DNA from: Monodelphis domestica
Lineage: Eukaryota > Chordata > Mammalia > Didelphimorphia > Didelphidae
NCBI RefSeq assembly: GCF_027887165.1
Contig: NC_077228.1
Coordinates: 102,581,362 to 102,645,361, forward strand
Length of the DNA stretch: 64,000 bases
Direction of reading: 5' to 3'
In this document: in pieces, positions 34,304-46,069 of the stretch
Numbering within the stretch: position 1 is the first letter of the stretch
Layout of the letters: each line of letters opens with the position of its first letter
The notes under the pieces: model-generated
Told to the model about the DNA's origin: nothing
What the model saw: the letters and a program-made list of their open reading frames with translations, nothing else
Database searches by the model: none
Translations under genes and position numbers: made by a program

Positions 34304-34480
34304 GTAGGTGGTACCTGGTGTCTGGATCAGGCTGCCTCCCCAGTCTAGTCCTTTTCTCCCGATTTTGGGCTCCGCCAACTCCGTGGGACCCATGCCTGGC
34401 TGCTTTTCATAACAGGCTGAGTAATCAATATAATATCATCAATATAAGACTATAGGAGGAGATCGGTGATAAGGAAAATG

Positions 34481-34572
34481 AAAGGAAAACAGCAGTCAGT
34501 CAGCTATGTGCCAGACACTGGACTAAGCTCTGAGGGTACAAAGAAAGGCAAAAAAGATAGCTCCGGCTCTCT
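34481..34572 (+). mobile_element. CR1/L3-like LINE 3' fragment in intron
   Basis: 'agctatgtgccagacactgg' and 'aagctctgagggtacaaaga' correspond to the motif also seen at 44786-44935. Confidence 0.55.
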
Positions 34573-35069
34573 GTGGTCCTATGGTATTTCCCCCACCCTC
34601 CTTTTAAAAAACACAATCTTTTGTAGATTTTGTACACTTTTTTCTTCCTTGAGAGCTTTATGTGTGTGTGTTTTTACATTGAATAGTATTTTTTTCTCTC
34701 ACTAGTAATTTTGATGACACCACCAAGAATTCTAGCTTCTTTTCTTCCCATATGAGAGAATGGTGGGTGGCGCACAAGTACAGTATTGATTTTGACATTT
34801 ATGAGATAGCAGCCATTCAGGAAAGGTATAGCCCTTCAAGAGATGTTTCTTTTGTCATTCTGTGTTCTCGGGATCACTCCTCCCGTTCCCTTCTTTAAGG
34901 CCACTATAGTGCAATTTATTTTGAAGATTCTGCAGAATGAGGTAACTATTAGCTAAAATTTGAGAGTTTAGAAAATGACCTCTTACGGTTCTGGCAGTAA
35001 TGCACCCCCCCCCCCCAAGCATTTATGAATGTCAATTTAGTGTTACCCGGAGGTGCATTTGTTAGATGA
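34573..35069. other. Intron, nothing recognised
   Basis: Unassigned sequence with a 12-nt poly(C) run at 35005-35016 just outside. Confidence 0.35.
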
Positions 35070-35460
35070 TGTTGACACAGTATAATGAGTAGGGTCCTAG
35101 ACTTGTCAGTACCCTGCTTCAGACCTAGCTTCTGAAATTTATTAGTTATGCGAACATGGCCCTGGATCATTGTTTAATAGGATAGATTTAGAGATGAAAG
35201 GTTTTTTTGGAGGTTATTAATTTAACCTTCGTTGATTTGAGGAGAGGTAAAGTACTTGCCCAAGGTCACTGTCTTGTCAGTCAGAATTTGAATTCAGGTC
35301 CTCTTGATGATAAATGCAATAGACTTTCATTTCATTTATCCTGTGTTTCCTCATATAAAATGGGGGTATTAATGCCAGTATAATCTTTGTGGGATTGTTT
35401 TGAAGCTCAAATGAGGTAATGTCTGTAGCACATTTAAATGCTATGTAAAGATTAGCCATT
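35070..35460 (+). mobile_element. Old MIR/MAR-like SINE pieces
   Basis: A head-like part ('gagtagggtcctagacttgt'), a CORE part ('cttgcccaaggtcactgtct') and a 3' part ('aaatgctatgtaaagattag') suggest two overlapping old SINEs. Confidence 0.5.
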
Positions 35461-36369
35461 AAACATAGTTTATCCTATCTTTCCAAAATATGGTGGGAAA
35501 AATCCTCCAGTTATAATTCCGCAACTGTGTTGCAGTTTGGAGTGAATGTTTTGGAAAGTTTAAAGAGCTCTTAACTTTTATATAAAAATGCTTAGCATTA
35601 TACAGTGGAAAGAGTAATGGATTTGTATATAATTAGGTGGAACTAGGATGAATCTTAGCTTCCATAACAGACTTTGAACCTTAGTTTACTCATTATAAGA
35701 AGGTGTATAATACTTATACCAGTTGTTACTAAGCCTAGAGTTCATGACTTTTTTCAGTTTGTGAATTTTGAATCTTAAGATTTAAGTCACTTAATATTTA
35801 AGATAGTTATCTGTATGTGTTCATTTTTGAGGTTTCTGTAACAGTTAAAGATTTCGAGAGGTAAAATTACTTAAGTTTCACTACTTAAAACTTGTTTATA
35901 GCTAAGATTTTCAATCCTTATATATCTAGGCTAATTAGCTCATGTTTTTAAAAGAAGTAAGTAAGGTTCTTTTTGAAATTGACTGGTTTCATACTTTAAT
36001 ATTGGTATTGACAGCACTAATTTTATGCAATAAGTAGGAAAGGGATGTCTGTGAAACATCATTTTGTCAAAATTTGTCTTAAAATACATCTCATACTTTG
36101 ATATGCCTTTTGGAGTTAGTACGTGCTTTTTAGTTTTGCTGTGGACAGTAACAAAGCATGATATTTATAGTTGGGATTTTGAACCCCAAAATATACCAAG
36201 TCAAATATACTTTTTCTGTGAGACAGGAGACAGGAATGTATGCTAAATAAAATTTATGTTTGAAGAGAAAAATATGATTTTGAATTTCTAGAAATATATC
36301 CAAAGATGAAGGAAAATGTGTGCTCTGTTAATATATTAGAGGATGGCTTGTTTTAATTAGTCTAATTTA
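35461..36369. other. Intron, mostly unassigned
   Basis: A weak MIR trace at 35605-35735 ('gtggaaagagtaatggattt'). The rest is AT-rich without features. Confidence 0.35.
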
Positions 36370-36515
36370 AATCCAAACTAAATTAGATCTGATATGGAAG
36401 GGAACCTTAGATGCCATATAGTCCTGTCCTCTTACAGATGGAGACTTGAGGCCAAGGGCAGTTTCACCTAGGTGACAGGACTTGAGTAAAGTTTTCTTGA
36501 CTATAAACAATGTCT
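36370..36515 (-). mobile_element. MIR/MAR-like SINE fragment
   Basis: 'gaagggaaccttagatgcca' and 'tcttacagatggagacttga' show the SINE core. Confidence 0.5.
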
Positions 36516-36914
36516 TTCATATCAACTTCATTAAGTGGAGCTATTTTCAGATGGACCGCTCAGCACCTTTCTGACTACAACAAAACAGTAGTCTTAAAAC
36601 ATTTTTCCTTAAAAAAAATTTAAGTGATCTTAATCTTTTTAAAAGACTTAAAAATGATTGTCTTAGTTCATTTATATGGCTGTGTGAAAATAGGCAAAAG
36701 GTTTAGTGACCTCATCAGTAAAATGGGGATAGTAATTTTTATGTTACCCAACTCCATGGGGTCGTTTTGAACAAAGCATTTTTAAAATCTTTAAAACTAC
36801 AGAAATGTAGATTGTTTTGATTAGAACATTTCTTGGGTTTCAGGAAAAAATAAAGCATGCAAAATAGAAATTGGATAGAGATTTTTTCCTTTTGTTTTTT
36901 TTTTTTTTTGGGAA

Positions 36915-37125
36915 ACAGTATGGAGTGGTGGAAAAAACTCTGGGTATAGAATTTATACAACAGGGACTTATGTGCTGGCACTGACACCTCAGAGCTGTGT
37001 GAGCTTAGCCAGGCACTTAAACTTGCTCTGAGTCTGATTCCTATCTGTATAAAAGCAAAAATAATGTTCAGACCACATGTTCTACAGCATTATTTTTGAA
37101 GCTCAAAAATTACTACGTAAAGTCT
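36915..37125 (+). mobile_element. MIR-like SINE
   Basis: 'gtatggagtggtggaaaaaa', 'cctcagagctgtgtgagctt' and 'tgattcctatctgtataaaa' follow MIR order. Confidence 0.6.
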
Positions 37126-37336
37126 GTTTCCTAAAGCTATTATCCCATTTAGAACATAATTGGAAACTGAAAGTTAAAATTTTGCCTTGGATTTGAAGGA
37201 CCTAGATCTAGTAAATAGAAAATGGCCTAGGTCTGAGAGGCACCAGTGAACCATTAAACTCATTGTGGCCATGATAAGTGAAAGGGTAATTAATTTCAAC
37301 ACGTGTGTGGGGAAATGGCACAAGCAGGACTTTTTT

Positions 37337-37709
37337 TATTTTACTTTTTGATATATAATTTTTTTATTTTATTGATTAAGAACATTTTCCCCTTGGTTAC
37401 ATGATTCATGTTCTTTCTCTCCCCTCTTCCCACCCCCCTCCCATAGCCAACAAGCAATTGGATTTTACAATGTGTCATTTATTGATCAAGACCTATTTCC
37501 TTATTTTTATTTGCAATAGAGTGATCATATAGAGTCTACATCCCAAATCATATCCATGTGATCAAGCAGTTGTTTTTCTTCTGTTTCTGCTCCCACAGTT
37601 CTTTCTCTGGATGTGGATAGCACTCTTTCTTAAGTCCCTCAGAATTGTCCTGGATCATTGCATAGATTGTGCCACAGTGTATCCATCTCTGTGTATAAGG
37701 TTCTCCTGG
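37337..37709 (-). mobile_element. L1 3' end with 17-bp target duplication, antisense
   Basis: 'aacattttccccttggttac', 'catccatctctgtgtataag' and 'ttctttctctggatgtggat' identify the L1. Flanks acaagcaggactttttt (37320-37336) and acaagcagaacttttct (37710-37726) match at 15 of 17 positions, so everything right of 37709 is host flank. An internal piece (ctattagagaagtccatt in relatives) is deleted near 37665. Confidence 0.8.
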
Positions 37710-37884
37710 ACAAGCAGAACTTTTCTAAGGTAGTTTTTACCTTTGGGGAGAGCAGGCATTAACTGTAACTAAAATGATTTGGATGGAGATAGTCATGCAG
37801 TTTACTTTGGTCTTGTTAACAGAATGGACAAAAATTATTCATGCTGGAGATTAGCATCACTAATCCTTTATGGAGATTCTACAG

Positions 37885-38010
37885 GTTAGCTGTGGGGACA
37901 TAGTGGTCAGAGTGAAGAGAGCTGACTTCAGATCTAGGTTCAGTTTGAGCTTCTGACACTCCTGACTCTGTAATCTTGGAAAAGTAATTTAAACTTCTCA
38001 GTGCCTAAGA
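37885..38010 (+). mobile_element. MIR-like SINE head
   Basis: 'acatagtggtcagagtgaag' and 'ctgactctgtaatcttggaa' with 'taatttaaacttctcagtgc' resemble MIR. Confidence 0.5.
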
Positions 38011-38169
38011 CAACTTAACAAGACTAGAAATTGTAGAGAAAGGGATAAGGGAAAAGATCCCCCCTAAATTTCTGTACACTATTAAAGTCACAGACATGGG
38101 CAAAAAAACTGTATGTTCACCTCATTTTTCCTTATTCTTTTAACATTATAATTAATTCCCTTTCCTCTT

Positions 38170-38373
38170 TTTTTTTTAAACCCTTAACCTTCCGTCATAG
38201 AATCAATACTATGTATTGGTTCCAAGGCAGAAGAGTGGTAAGGGCTAGGCAATGGGGGTCAAATGACTTGTCCAGGGTCACACAGCTGGGAAATGTCTAA
38301 GGTCAAATTTGAACCTAGGACCTCCCATCTCTAGGCCTGGCTCTCAATCCACTGAGCTACCCAGCTGCCCCCC
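38170..38373 (-). mobile_element. tRNA-headed SINE, antisense
   Basis: 'ctatgtattggttccaaggc', 'gaagagtggtaagggctagg' and 'gctacccagctgcccccc' match the SINEs at 28852, 45864 and 63511. Flanks ccctttcctctttttt and ccctttccttttttt suggest a target duplication. Confidence 0.85.
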
Positions 38374-38489
38374 TCCCCCCCTTTCCTTTTTTAAAATAGA
38401 AGCTCATGAGTCAGGAAAACAGTAAACTTTTATTTCTAGATATTTTGGCAAGTTCTTCCTATTAAGCTGGAAAGGTTTTTGAAGAAAGA

Positions 38490-38640
38490 TAACAGTATTG
38501 GAAAGAACCTTAGAGACTCTGTAGCTTAACCCTTTCATTGTTTTGCAGATGAGGTAACTGAGGCCCATTGGGTTTATTCAAGTGATTCATCCCTAGACTC
38601 CAAAGATAATACACTTTTCATTGTACCACACTGAGTTCAG
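38490..38640 (-). mobile_element. MIR/MAR-like SINE fragment
   Basis: 'ggaaagaaccttagagactc', 'ttgcagatgaggtaactgag' and 'ttgtaccacactgagttcag' follow the SINE core. Confidence 0.6.
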
Positions 38641-38734
38641 TGTTTTATAAGAAGCTTACAATGGATTGGTGGGTACAACATTTACTTACATAAGTACATG
38701 TAGAACATAAATACATAGTTAATCCAAGTTAGTT

Positions 38735-39860
38735 AAATATGAGATAGATAAGGAGTGAGGGCCCTATGGGAATTACTAGTTTGGTAGATCAGGAAAGGAT
38801 TCATGTCGAAGGTATTGCTCGAGCAACATCTTAAAGCAAGAGATTGTATGATGCAGAGACAAGTAAAGAGTGAAGGACAGCTAATGCAAAGGAATGGAAC
38901 TTGTGAGAGGGAGTACATGTGATAAATTTTGAGAAGTTCAGTTTGGATGGACTGTAGGCTACAAGAAGAGAAGTCATATAATAGGCTAGAAATGCAGGTT
39001 GGGATCAGTTTGTATAAGACTTTAGAAGCCTATGCAAGAGTTCATATTTTATTACAGATGGAATAGGGAACCACAGGTTATTTGAGTAGAGGAACACTAT
39101 GGTCAAATCTGTGCTTAAGAAAAATCACTTTGGCAGTGATGTGGAGGCTAGATTAAAGTAGGGAAAGACCAGGTAGGAGGGGCAGCTAGATAGCACAGTG
39201 GATAGACTTGGATTTGGAAGGACCTGGGTTCAAATGTGCCTTCAAACACCTCTTAGTTGTGTGACCCTAAGCAAGTTACTTACCATCAATTGCCTAGCCT
39301 TTACTTCTTTTCTGCTCTAGAATTGGATACTTAGTAGCAATTCCAAAACAGAAGGTAAGGACTATAAAAACAAAACAAAACAAACCTGGTAGTAGGCCAT
39401 TGCAGTAGTTTAGACCACAGGGGATGAGAGCCTGAAGGGGGAAATAAGGTGTTATCTGTTTGAATGGTGCAAAAGATGTAGCGATAGAAACAGCAAGATC
39501 TGGCAACTAATTGGATATGTGGGATGAAGGAAAAATGAGTTGAAGACAATGCCAAGACAATGAACCTGAGATACTAAAAGTATTGGGGTTCCTTAGCAGA
39601 AATGAGGAGGTTTGATTCTGGGGGGAAGATGAGTTCTATTTTAGACATTTGTCTTCAGGGCATCCAGTTTGAAACTGGTTTGAAATGTCCAATAGGCAAT
39701 TTAGTAACATGGGCTAAAACTCAAGGAAGAGACTAGTTGGGTCTATAGAACTGTCTGTGAGTCATCAGCATAGAATTAATATAAAACCACAGAAACTGAT
39801 GAGGGTTTAAAGAGAGCATGCAGAAAGAAAAATGTGCAGCTAGGACAGAGCCAGGGTGGG
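38735..39860 (-). mobile_element. CR1/L2/L3-clade LINE, RT part, antisense, SINE-interrupted
   Basis: The minus strand still encodes 'LIPCGLNYCNGLLPGLF' (compare LDYCNSLLxGLP of this RT clade). The plus strand shows 'taggccattgcagtagttta' and 'tgatgagggtttaaag'-type segments shared with 44786-45849. A SINE sits in the middle at 39177-39375. All frames are broken. Confidence 0.7.
39177..39375 (+). mobile_element. tRNA-headed SINE nested in CR1-like LINE
   Basis: 'ggggcagctagatagcacag', 'ggacctgggttcaaatgtgc' and 'ttgtgtgaccctaagcaagt' with an (AAAAC)n tail. The LINE continues on both sides. Confidence 0.8.
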
Positions 39861-40004
39861 GGTGGGAGCGGGGGCACTTGTAGTTAGAGGGCTGGATTTG
39901 AAGAATGAAACTTAGAAAGAGACTGGGTAGAAAGAGTCACTCAGATCTGCTTTCTGATCCATTTTCCACAGAACTGCGAAATTGATTATGGGATTAAAGA
40001 TCTA

Positions 40005-40190
40005 GGATAAGAAAGGATTTCAGAAACTTTATTAAACTTCTGGTTCAACTGGCACCTTTTACAGATGAGGAAGTTTGTTTCTTGCTTTAAGGTCATATAG
40101 GTAGGTGGTCATTATCAGAAATGCAATTTGAACATGGGTCCTCTTATTCCAGAGCCAGTATTTCTACTAAACCAGGCCGTCTCCTAAATT
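40005..40190 (-). mobile_element. MIR/MAR-like SINE fragment
   Basis: 'ttttacagatgaggaagttt' and 'gaacatgggtcctcttattc' show the SINE core. Confidence 0.6.
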
Positions 40191-40194
40191 ATTC

Positions 40195-41105
40195 TTAGAT
40201 AAGAGGTCTCATGGCATCCTCTATGGCTCAATAATTTTAATAATTTCTTGCTGCCTTTACCATAAAATATAGATTCCTTTGTTTTGGTATTTAAAATCCC
40301 CAATCTGGATCCAGCCTGTTTCCACCCTATTTCTGTAGGCTGATTAAAGTGATTTACATCACATTGTTATAGATCTCCTTGATATTTCCCATACATGATA
40401 TATTTTTCATCTCATTGCCATTGTATGGGCTCTTCTTTTGAATTAAGAACCACTCCTGGAATGGTTTCTCTCCCTCACATCTTTTGGAGTCCCTAGCTCA
40501 GTGATGGCAAACCATTAGAGCAATGCCTGGCCCCGCCCCCACCCCTATATTGAGTACTGTGCTTGCCCCTCCCCCCATCATATGCTGGGAACACCCAGTC
40601 CACCCTTTACCCCACTCAGGGGAGGGAAGAGGTGCTGCCATTGGGCTTCTGGGAAGAGGGGCAGGTGATATGAAAAAAATGGCATCAGGTGAGGTGGAGA
40701 GGGGGAGGAGAGCAGCTCTGCCTGAGTCCCTTTGCCTTTCTGGTAAGGAACTGGACGGTGGGGGTTGGGAATGGAGGATGACTGAGTGCCCACAGAGAGT
40801 GCTCTTTGTGCCATCTTTGGCACCTATGCCATAGGTTCACCATCACTGCCCTAGCTACTTTTCAGGATTTCACCACTTGTTGGTTCCCTTCTCCCTAAAT
40901 ACACTGTATTTATTTTATATTTTTTTATCGATAGCCCTAAGTACATGGCATTTACTTTATATTTATCTTTCTACATGTTGTTTACCCTTGGTAGAATGTA
41001 AAGACTTCTGGAAAGAGACTTTCATTTTTGTCTTTATATCTTTAGTGCTTAGTATAGTGCTAGAAACATAGTAATGAATTCTTCTTTGAAATGAATTAAA
41101 GAACT
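40195..41105 (+). mobile_element. CR1/L2/L3-type LINE 3' end, split by hAT MITE
   Basis: Before the MITE: 'tttgttttggtatttaaaat' and 'ctggatccagcctgtttcca'. After it: 'atgtaaagacttctggaaag', 'tcttta-tatctttagtgctt' and 'agtatagtgctagaaacata', which is the standard LINE 3' end. Joining the two halves across 40499-40848 restores a colinear element. Confidence 0.7.
40499..40848 (-). mobile_element. hAT-type MITE, complete, perfect 8-bp TSD
   Basis: 350 bases. Ends cagtgatggcaaacc and ggttcaccatcactg are 15-bp inverted repeats with two differences. The 8-mer ccctagct flanks both sides exactly (40491-40498 and 40849-40856). Eight-base duplications with CAG...CTG ends are diagnostic of the hAT superfamily. 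The interior is GC-rich and has no transposase, so it is non-autonomous. Orientation is opposite to the 4068 copy. Confidence 0.92.
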
Positions 41106-41369
41106 AGATAGGTAAACATCAGAGATGGAATGATCTAAAAATAAGATAAAAAATAACTGGTCTTCAATACGTCAAGATATTTGACTTAATCAGTATGGAT
41201 ACTAATTTCGTTAGTGCATGAACCCCCCCCCTCCCCCCATAAACTGCTCTAGCCAAAAAAAAAATATTCTTTCATAGACAATCTGGCACTCTTCCCATAC
41301 TTAGTTAGCTAAATTGGTCCATAGATGCTAGACCTAAACACAAAGCCTTTTTAACTTGGTTGAAGGAAC

Positions 41370-41560
41370 TTGAAGGATTTGGAGCTGAAAGAGTTTCAGA
41401 AGCCATTTAATCCACCACTTCATTTTACAGATGAGGTTCTGAGGTACCAGAGAGTTTGTTACTTGCCCAAAGTCATCTAAGCAGAAGATCCAGAATTCAA
41501 ACCATGTACTCTGAGCCTAAATCCCTTGCTCTTCCTACTATGTTATGCCACCATCTCTAA
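41370..41560 (-). mobile_element. MIR/MAR-like SINE fragment
   Basis: 'cttcattttacagatgaggt', 'ttacttgcccaaagtcatct' and 'tgctcttcctactatgttat' follow the SINE core. Confidence 0.6.
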
Positions 41561-42345
41561 AGTGTCTCAGGCCATTGGAGCTACTAGAGACTGCTTCATT
41601 CTCATAAATTCCTAACCAGAATATTGAAATAGGTTTTCCTTCTGTGTTGGTTGATCTTCAAGAACTAAGAATCAATTCCATACATTGAAGAATAATTGAG
41701 TGGTACTTCAGAGAGATGTAACTAATATGAAAATATTGGTAAAGTAATATCATAGAAATACTTATCAAGCCATGATGATTAAGTTAATTGTAATTCTTAA
41801 GAAAATCTTTTCTCTAGAAATAAATTTTGTTACATGCAGACTTAGAAACAAAAATTTTCTGCTTAACCTATTCCATCCCTTAATCTTATGTTTAGAGATT
41901 GGAGAGAAATTAAAAAACATAAATGAAAAATAAGTAACAATATTCAGAATACTTGGTATGTAAATTACATGAAAATTATTAAAAGAATATGTGCTTGACT
42001 ATGTTTATTCTTGAGATTATTTTAGTTATTTGAGAACCCTTTGGGGGTATTGACGGCTCTTTTTCCAATTGTTATTTAAAGCACTCATTTGTCTAGTATT
42101 GTCAGGGATGTGGAAGATGATGCCTCTATTATCTATCATAATATTTTTTAAATTTTTGTAGAGCATTGCAAGGCAAAGGTATTATGGGAAATTTAGTGAT
42201 AGTTGTAACAAGCTCCCTGGATCTGACAGAAGTTTATGGTTTACTAATTAATTTGTGGAAAAACTGTGTTGCAGAGCAAGATATATATATATATACCTAC
42301 CTTATGAGGGGGGGGGACAAGATTTAAGTCTGACTTGATCCACTA
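41561..42345. other. Intron, nothing recognised
   Basis: AT-rich. Short (TA)n at about 42283-42296 and a poly(G) run at 42308-42316. Confidence 0.35.
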
Positions 42346-42349
42346 TTAT

Positions 42350-43240
42350 AGAGGAGAGGGTATCAGTAGAGGTAGACCTTGAGGGAGACATAGAATAGAT
42401 GGATAGAAGAAATCAGTAGGTGGTGGAGGGTATGCCAGGAAGAGATAATGACATGATCAGAAGCAAGACAGAAAAATACAAGATGCATTAATAGAATAGT
42501 TCAGTATGGGTGGAGTATCAGAGAAGATATACATCTATTTATACGAATCGGTACATGACCTATCTAAATCTTTACATAGATATAGGGTAACATAGATGGG
42601 AGATAAAGGCAGAAAAGATAATTTTTGTGGTGGCCTGATTTTGAGGAACTTTCCATGTTAGGCTAAAATAAGGAGTTTTGGATTTATTTCTTGTATGAAG
42701 AATTTTACTTTCTACTATTAAACAAATCAGCGATTTTAATATAACTTATTATTATAATAAATGTATAGCATATTATTAGAATTAAAAAAAAATAGAATGA
42801 ACCATCTTTTCCAGATTTAAATATCAGTCAATAAGCTTTTTTTAAGCACATACTATATGCTAAGATACTTTGTTATGTTAAGGGAATACAACCATGAAAA
42901 TGAAACTATTCCTGTTATAAAAGATATCTTGTTCTAGAGGATAATATGTACACATGAGAGTACATACAAAATACTGTATAGTAAAATTTAGTAGGAGAGC
43001 AGCTGAGAGGATATTGAAAGACTGTTCTGGAGGATATGGTGTATGAGCTGAACTTTAAAGGGAAATACCTTGTATTCTTAGGGGTAGAGGTGAGGAATGA
43101 GCCGATTTTAGGAAAGGAGAATAGCCAGTTTGAAGACATAAAACAGGAGATGGAATAGTGTATTTAAGGGATAGCAAGAAAGCCAGTTTGACTAGATTGT
43201 GGAGTATTGTAGAGTGTGTAAAAGCATAGCAATGTAGAAT
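42350..43240 (-). mobile_element. CR1/L3-like LINE pieces, antisense
   Basis: Two fragments (about 42350-42500 and 42825-43240) show 'agcacatactatatgctaag' and 'aagcatagcaatgtagaat', with intervening text related to 44786-45849. Separated by unassigned AT-rich DNA. Confidence 0.5.
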
Positions 43241-43336
43241 AATTTTTTTTGAGTGTTTCACTATTTTCATAGTCACCCAGATTTTCAGCTCTTCTTGTTC
43301 ACCCTGCAAATCTAATTGGTTGTTATATATTCTCAT

Positions 43337-43505
43337 TTTACTTTTTTTTTTTGTTATAAAGATACTTTTATTTTAACAATTACACAGAATAACAAATTTC
43401 CACATAAGTTTTCCAAACTTATATGATCCAAATTGTCCTTCTTTCCCTTTTCCTGGAGCTGGCAAGCAATTCAATTTGAGTTAAACATGAATTATCATGT
43501 CATTT
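43337..43505 (-). mobile_element. L1 3' end, antisense, third subfamily
   Basis: Poly(T), then 'aacaaatttccacataagtt', 'ttatatgatccaaattgtcc' and 'gctggcaagcaattcaattt'. A different L1 3' UTR from the copies at 685 and 11240. Confidence 0.7.
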
Positions 43506-43549
43506 TACTTTCACAACATCTTGAATAAATGTTCTCTTCTCTCCACTAC

Positions 43550-44100
43550 TCCATTTCAGGTCCTCATTACTTAATGACTTGAATTTGCTCTCCTTGTCTC
43601 AAGTTTTTCCCTACTACATCTTTTACATAACTGCCACAGTGATTTTCCTTAAATAAAAGTCGTAACATATCACTTCCTCACTCAATAAACTTCAGTGGCT
43701 TCATATAACTTTGTAACATCAGATGTAAATACCTTTGGTATTTAAATCCCTCATAACCTAGCCTCATCCTATCTTTCTAGCCTTATCCTATATTACTCCC
43801 CTTCATACACACTGAATTTTAGCCAGATATGATGTACATGTTGAGATTGAGATGCCTATAGGACATTCAGTTTCAAATGTGGATATTGGCAGACTGTATA
43901 TGTAGATCTGGGAGTCATCTTTGTAGATAATTTAAGTCATAGGGGCTGATGAGATTACCCAGAAAGTATAGTGATAGAACAAAAGGGAATCTGGACAGAG
44001 CCTGGAAATACATTCACAGATAAGTATTTAGGCTAAAAGATAAACATCCAACCTTACTGATAGGAAGAGAACCAAGAGAGAAAATGGTCCTGAAAAATTT
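43550..44100. mobile_element. CR1/L3-like LINE pieces in both orientations
   Basis: 43550-43830 reads sense ('cactcaataaacttcagtgg', 'ctcataacctagcctcatcc'). 43835-44100 reads antisense ('gtacatgttgagattgagat', 'gggagtcatctttgtagata'). Two fragments of the same clade appear joined. Confidence 0.5.
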
Positions 44101-44785
44101 GGAAATTAGAGAGTAGCTAAGAGGGGGGTGGGTGTGGGAGGGTAGAGGGAGAGAATCAGCAGAAGCAAGTGCTATAAATGATGGCAAAAGAAAATTGAAT
44201 CTGAAAATTTGTAACCATCTGATCTTTACAAATTTTAGGAATAGTTTTTCCTTCAGGTGGGATAATTATATTTGGAAAATTTCCATAGAAATTTTCTATA
44301 GAATTTATATAGAAATTAATCTAAATTTACTGCTTAATTTTTAGGAGTTCTGATCTGATTTTCTTAGATATTATGTAGAGTATCTTGCTTTATGCTTTGT
44401 CAAGATTCTATAGCTCTTTTTCTATTGGTGAATGGGATGTTGATGATTAGTAGACAAAATTATTTTTAATTAAAATATTCTAGTTACAATGGCATAGATT
44501 CATTAGTAGTGATTAAACTTGATGCCTTATTGTGACTAGTAATTGTTTATACTTATTTAGTACCTTTTCATCCAAGTATGTTTTAAAAACATACTTACTC
44601 ATACGACATCATCATGAATTATATGAATAATAGTACTATTTCTTCTCTTTTGTTTCAACCCATTTATTTCCCTTCATCCTTTGGAGTGGTCCCTTAAACA
44701 ATCTGTTCTTCAGATTTTCTATATATTTTAATGAAATATCCATACCAACTTCAGCTTTTTAGATCATTAGAAGAATACTACAATA
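44101..44785. other. Intron, nothing recognised
   Basis: AT-rich; a 70-codon frame at 44132 has no known motif. Confidence 0.35.
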
Positions 44786-45849
44786 GTCAACAAGCATTTA
44801 TTTAGTGTACTATATGTATACTATGTGCTAGGCACTGTACTAAGCACTGGGAATACAAAGGAAGACAAAAAATATTCCTTATTGTCAAAGAGCTCACCAT
44901 CTTAAGAGAAGACAACATGAAAATATGTATAAATAAGTTCTATACAGGATAAGTTGGAGATAATCAAGAGGAAAGGCACTAGCATTAAGGAAGAAAGACT
45001 TCTTTAAGAAAGCAGGACTTTATCTGTTCATTGAAGGAATCCAGGAGCAGAGAGTTCCAAGCATGGAGGACAGCCAGTGGAAATGTTGATATAATATTTG
45101 AGAAATCCTAAGGAGGGCAGTGACGCTGAGGTGTACATGGGGAGGGGTGGGATGGGGTAAGAGTATAAGAAGATTGAGAAGATGAGAGGTTTTGAAGGGC
45201 TTTGAATGCCAATGAAGATTTTGTTTTATCCTGGAGGTGATAGACAGTAGAGTTTATTGAATATAGGGAAGTGACATGATTAAACTTGCATTTTAGGAAG
45301 ATTAATTTGATAGATGAATGGAGAGGGTACTGGAGTGAAGAGAGATTTGAGACAGCCCAAGCATTAGGCTATTGCAGTAGTACAGGCTTGAGGTGATAAG
45401 AGCCTATGCCAGGGTGATGTGATGTTACTATCAGGAAAGAAAGTGAGGCACATAGAAGTGATGTTATGATGGTAAAAAAGATTTGGCAAAATTGGTTTTG
45501 GTTGGGGGAGATAGAATGAGAAATTGAGGATAACAATTTGGCTAACTAGGAGCATGGTGGTGCCCTCAGTAGTAACTGGTAAAATAAGGGAAGATTTTTG
45601 GGAAAAGAAAATGAGTTCAGTTTTGGACATATTGAGTTTAAGAAGTCTATGTAACATTCAGTTCTAGATATCCAACAGGAAGTTGGAGATGAGAGTCTAG
45701 CAATTAGGACCAGATGAAATCACCAAGGGTGAAAGTATGGAGGGAGAAGAAAAGAGCATCCAAGGGACCCAGGTTATAGTCCTTGGGGGACAAATATTAG
45801 CTGCTGTGACTTGGATGAAAATCTAGCAAAGGAGACTGAGAATGGCCTG
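44786..45849 (-). mobile_element. CR1/L3-clade LINE, best-preserved RT copy, antisense
   Basis: The minus strand at 45364-45657 encodes 'LKLNMSKTELIFF' and 'LLSPQACTTAIA', the RT C-terminal signatures of this clade (KLN..KTE). The left end 'actatgtgctaggcactgta' is the element's 3' end. About 1.06 kb, many breaks. Confidence 0.75.
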
Positions 45850-45863
45850 GAGAGATTAGATAT

Positions 45864-46061
45864 TTTTTTAAACCTTCACCTTCCATCTTAGCATCAATAC
45901 CTATGTATTGGTTCCAATGCAGAAGAGTGGTAAGGGCTAAGCAATGGGGGTTAAGTGACTTGCCCAGGGTCACACAGCCAAGCAGTGTCTTCTGAGACTA
46001 GATTCAAATCCAGGACTGTCTCTGGGCCTGGCTCTCAATCCACTGCTACCCAGATGCCCCC
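45864..46061 (-). mobile_element. tRNA-headed SINE with target duplication, antisense
   Basis: 'ctatgtattggttccaatgc', 'gtgacttgcccagggtcac' and 'ctctcaatccactgctaccc'. Flanks gagagattagatat (45850-45863) and gagagattagttat (46062-46075) differ at one base. Inserted at the right edge of the CR1-like LINE. Confidence 0.88.
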
Positions 46062-46069
46062 GAGAGATT

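Larger units (their letters stand above)
32800..34330 (+). promoter_or_regulatory. CAMSAP2: CpG-island promoter and 5' leader of CAMSAP2
   Basis: This is the only strongly GC-rich, CpG-dense block in an otherwise CpG-depleted window. It contains runs such as gccgcggccggggccgccgg and several GGC repeats. It ends on the CAMSAP2 coding exon, so it should contain the transcription start region and 5' leader. No TATA box stands out, which fits a dispersed CpG-island promoter. The upstream half (about 32910-33030) is extremely purine-rich on the plus strand. Long open frames occur on both strands here, including a 266-codon minus frame at 32813-33613, but GC-rich DNA has few stop codons and these frames look like composition artefacts. 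The exact transcription start cannot be set from sequence alone. Confidence 0.85.

Noticed and set aside
45364..45657. 97-codon minus frame as a novel gene
   Set aside because: It carries CR1/L3-clade RT motifs (KLNMSKTE) and is a LINE fossil.
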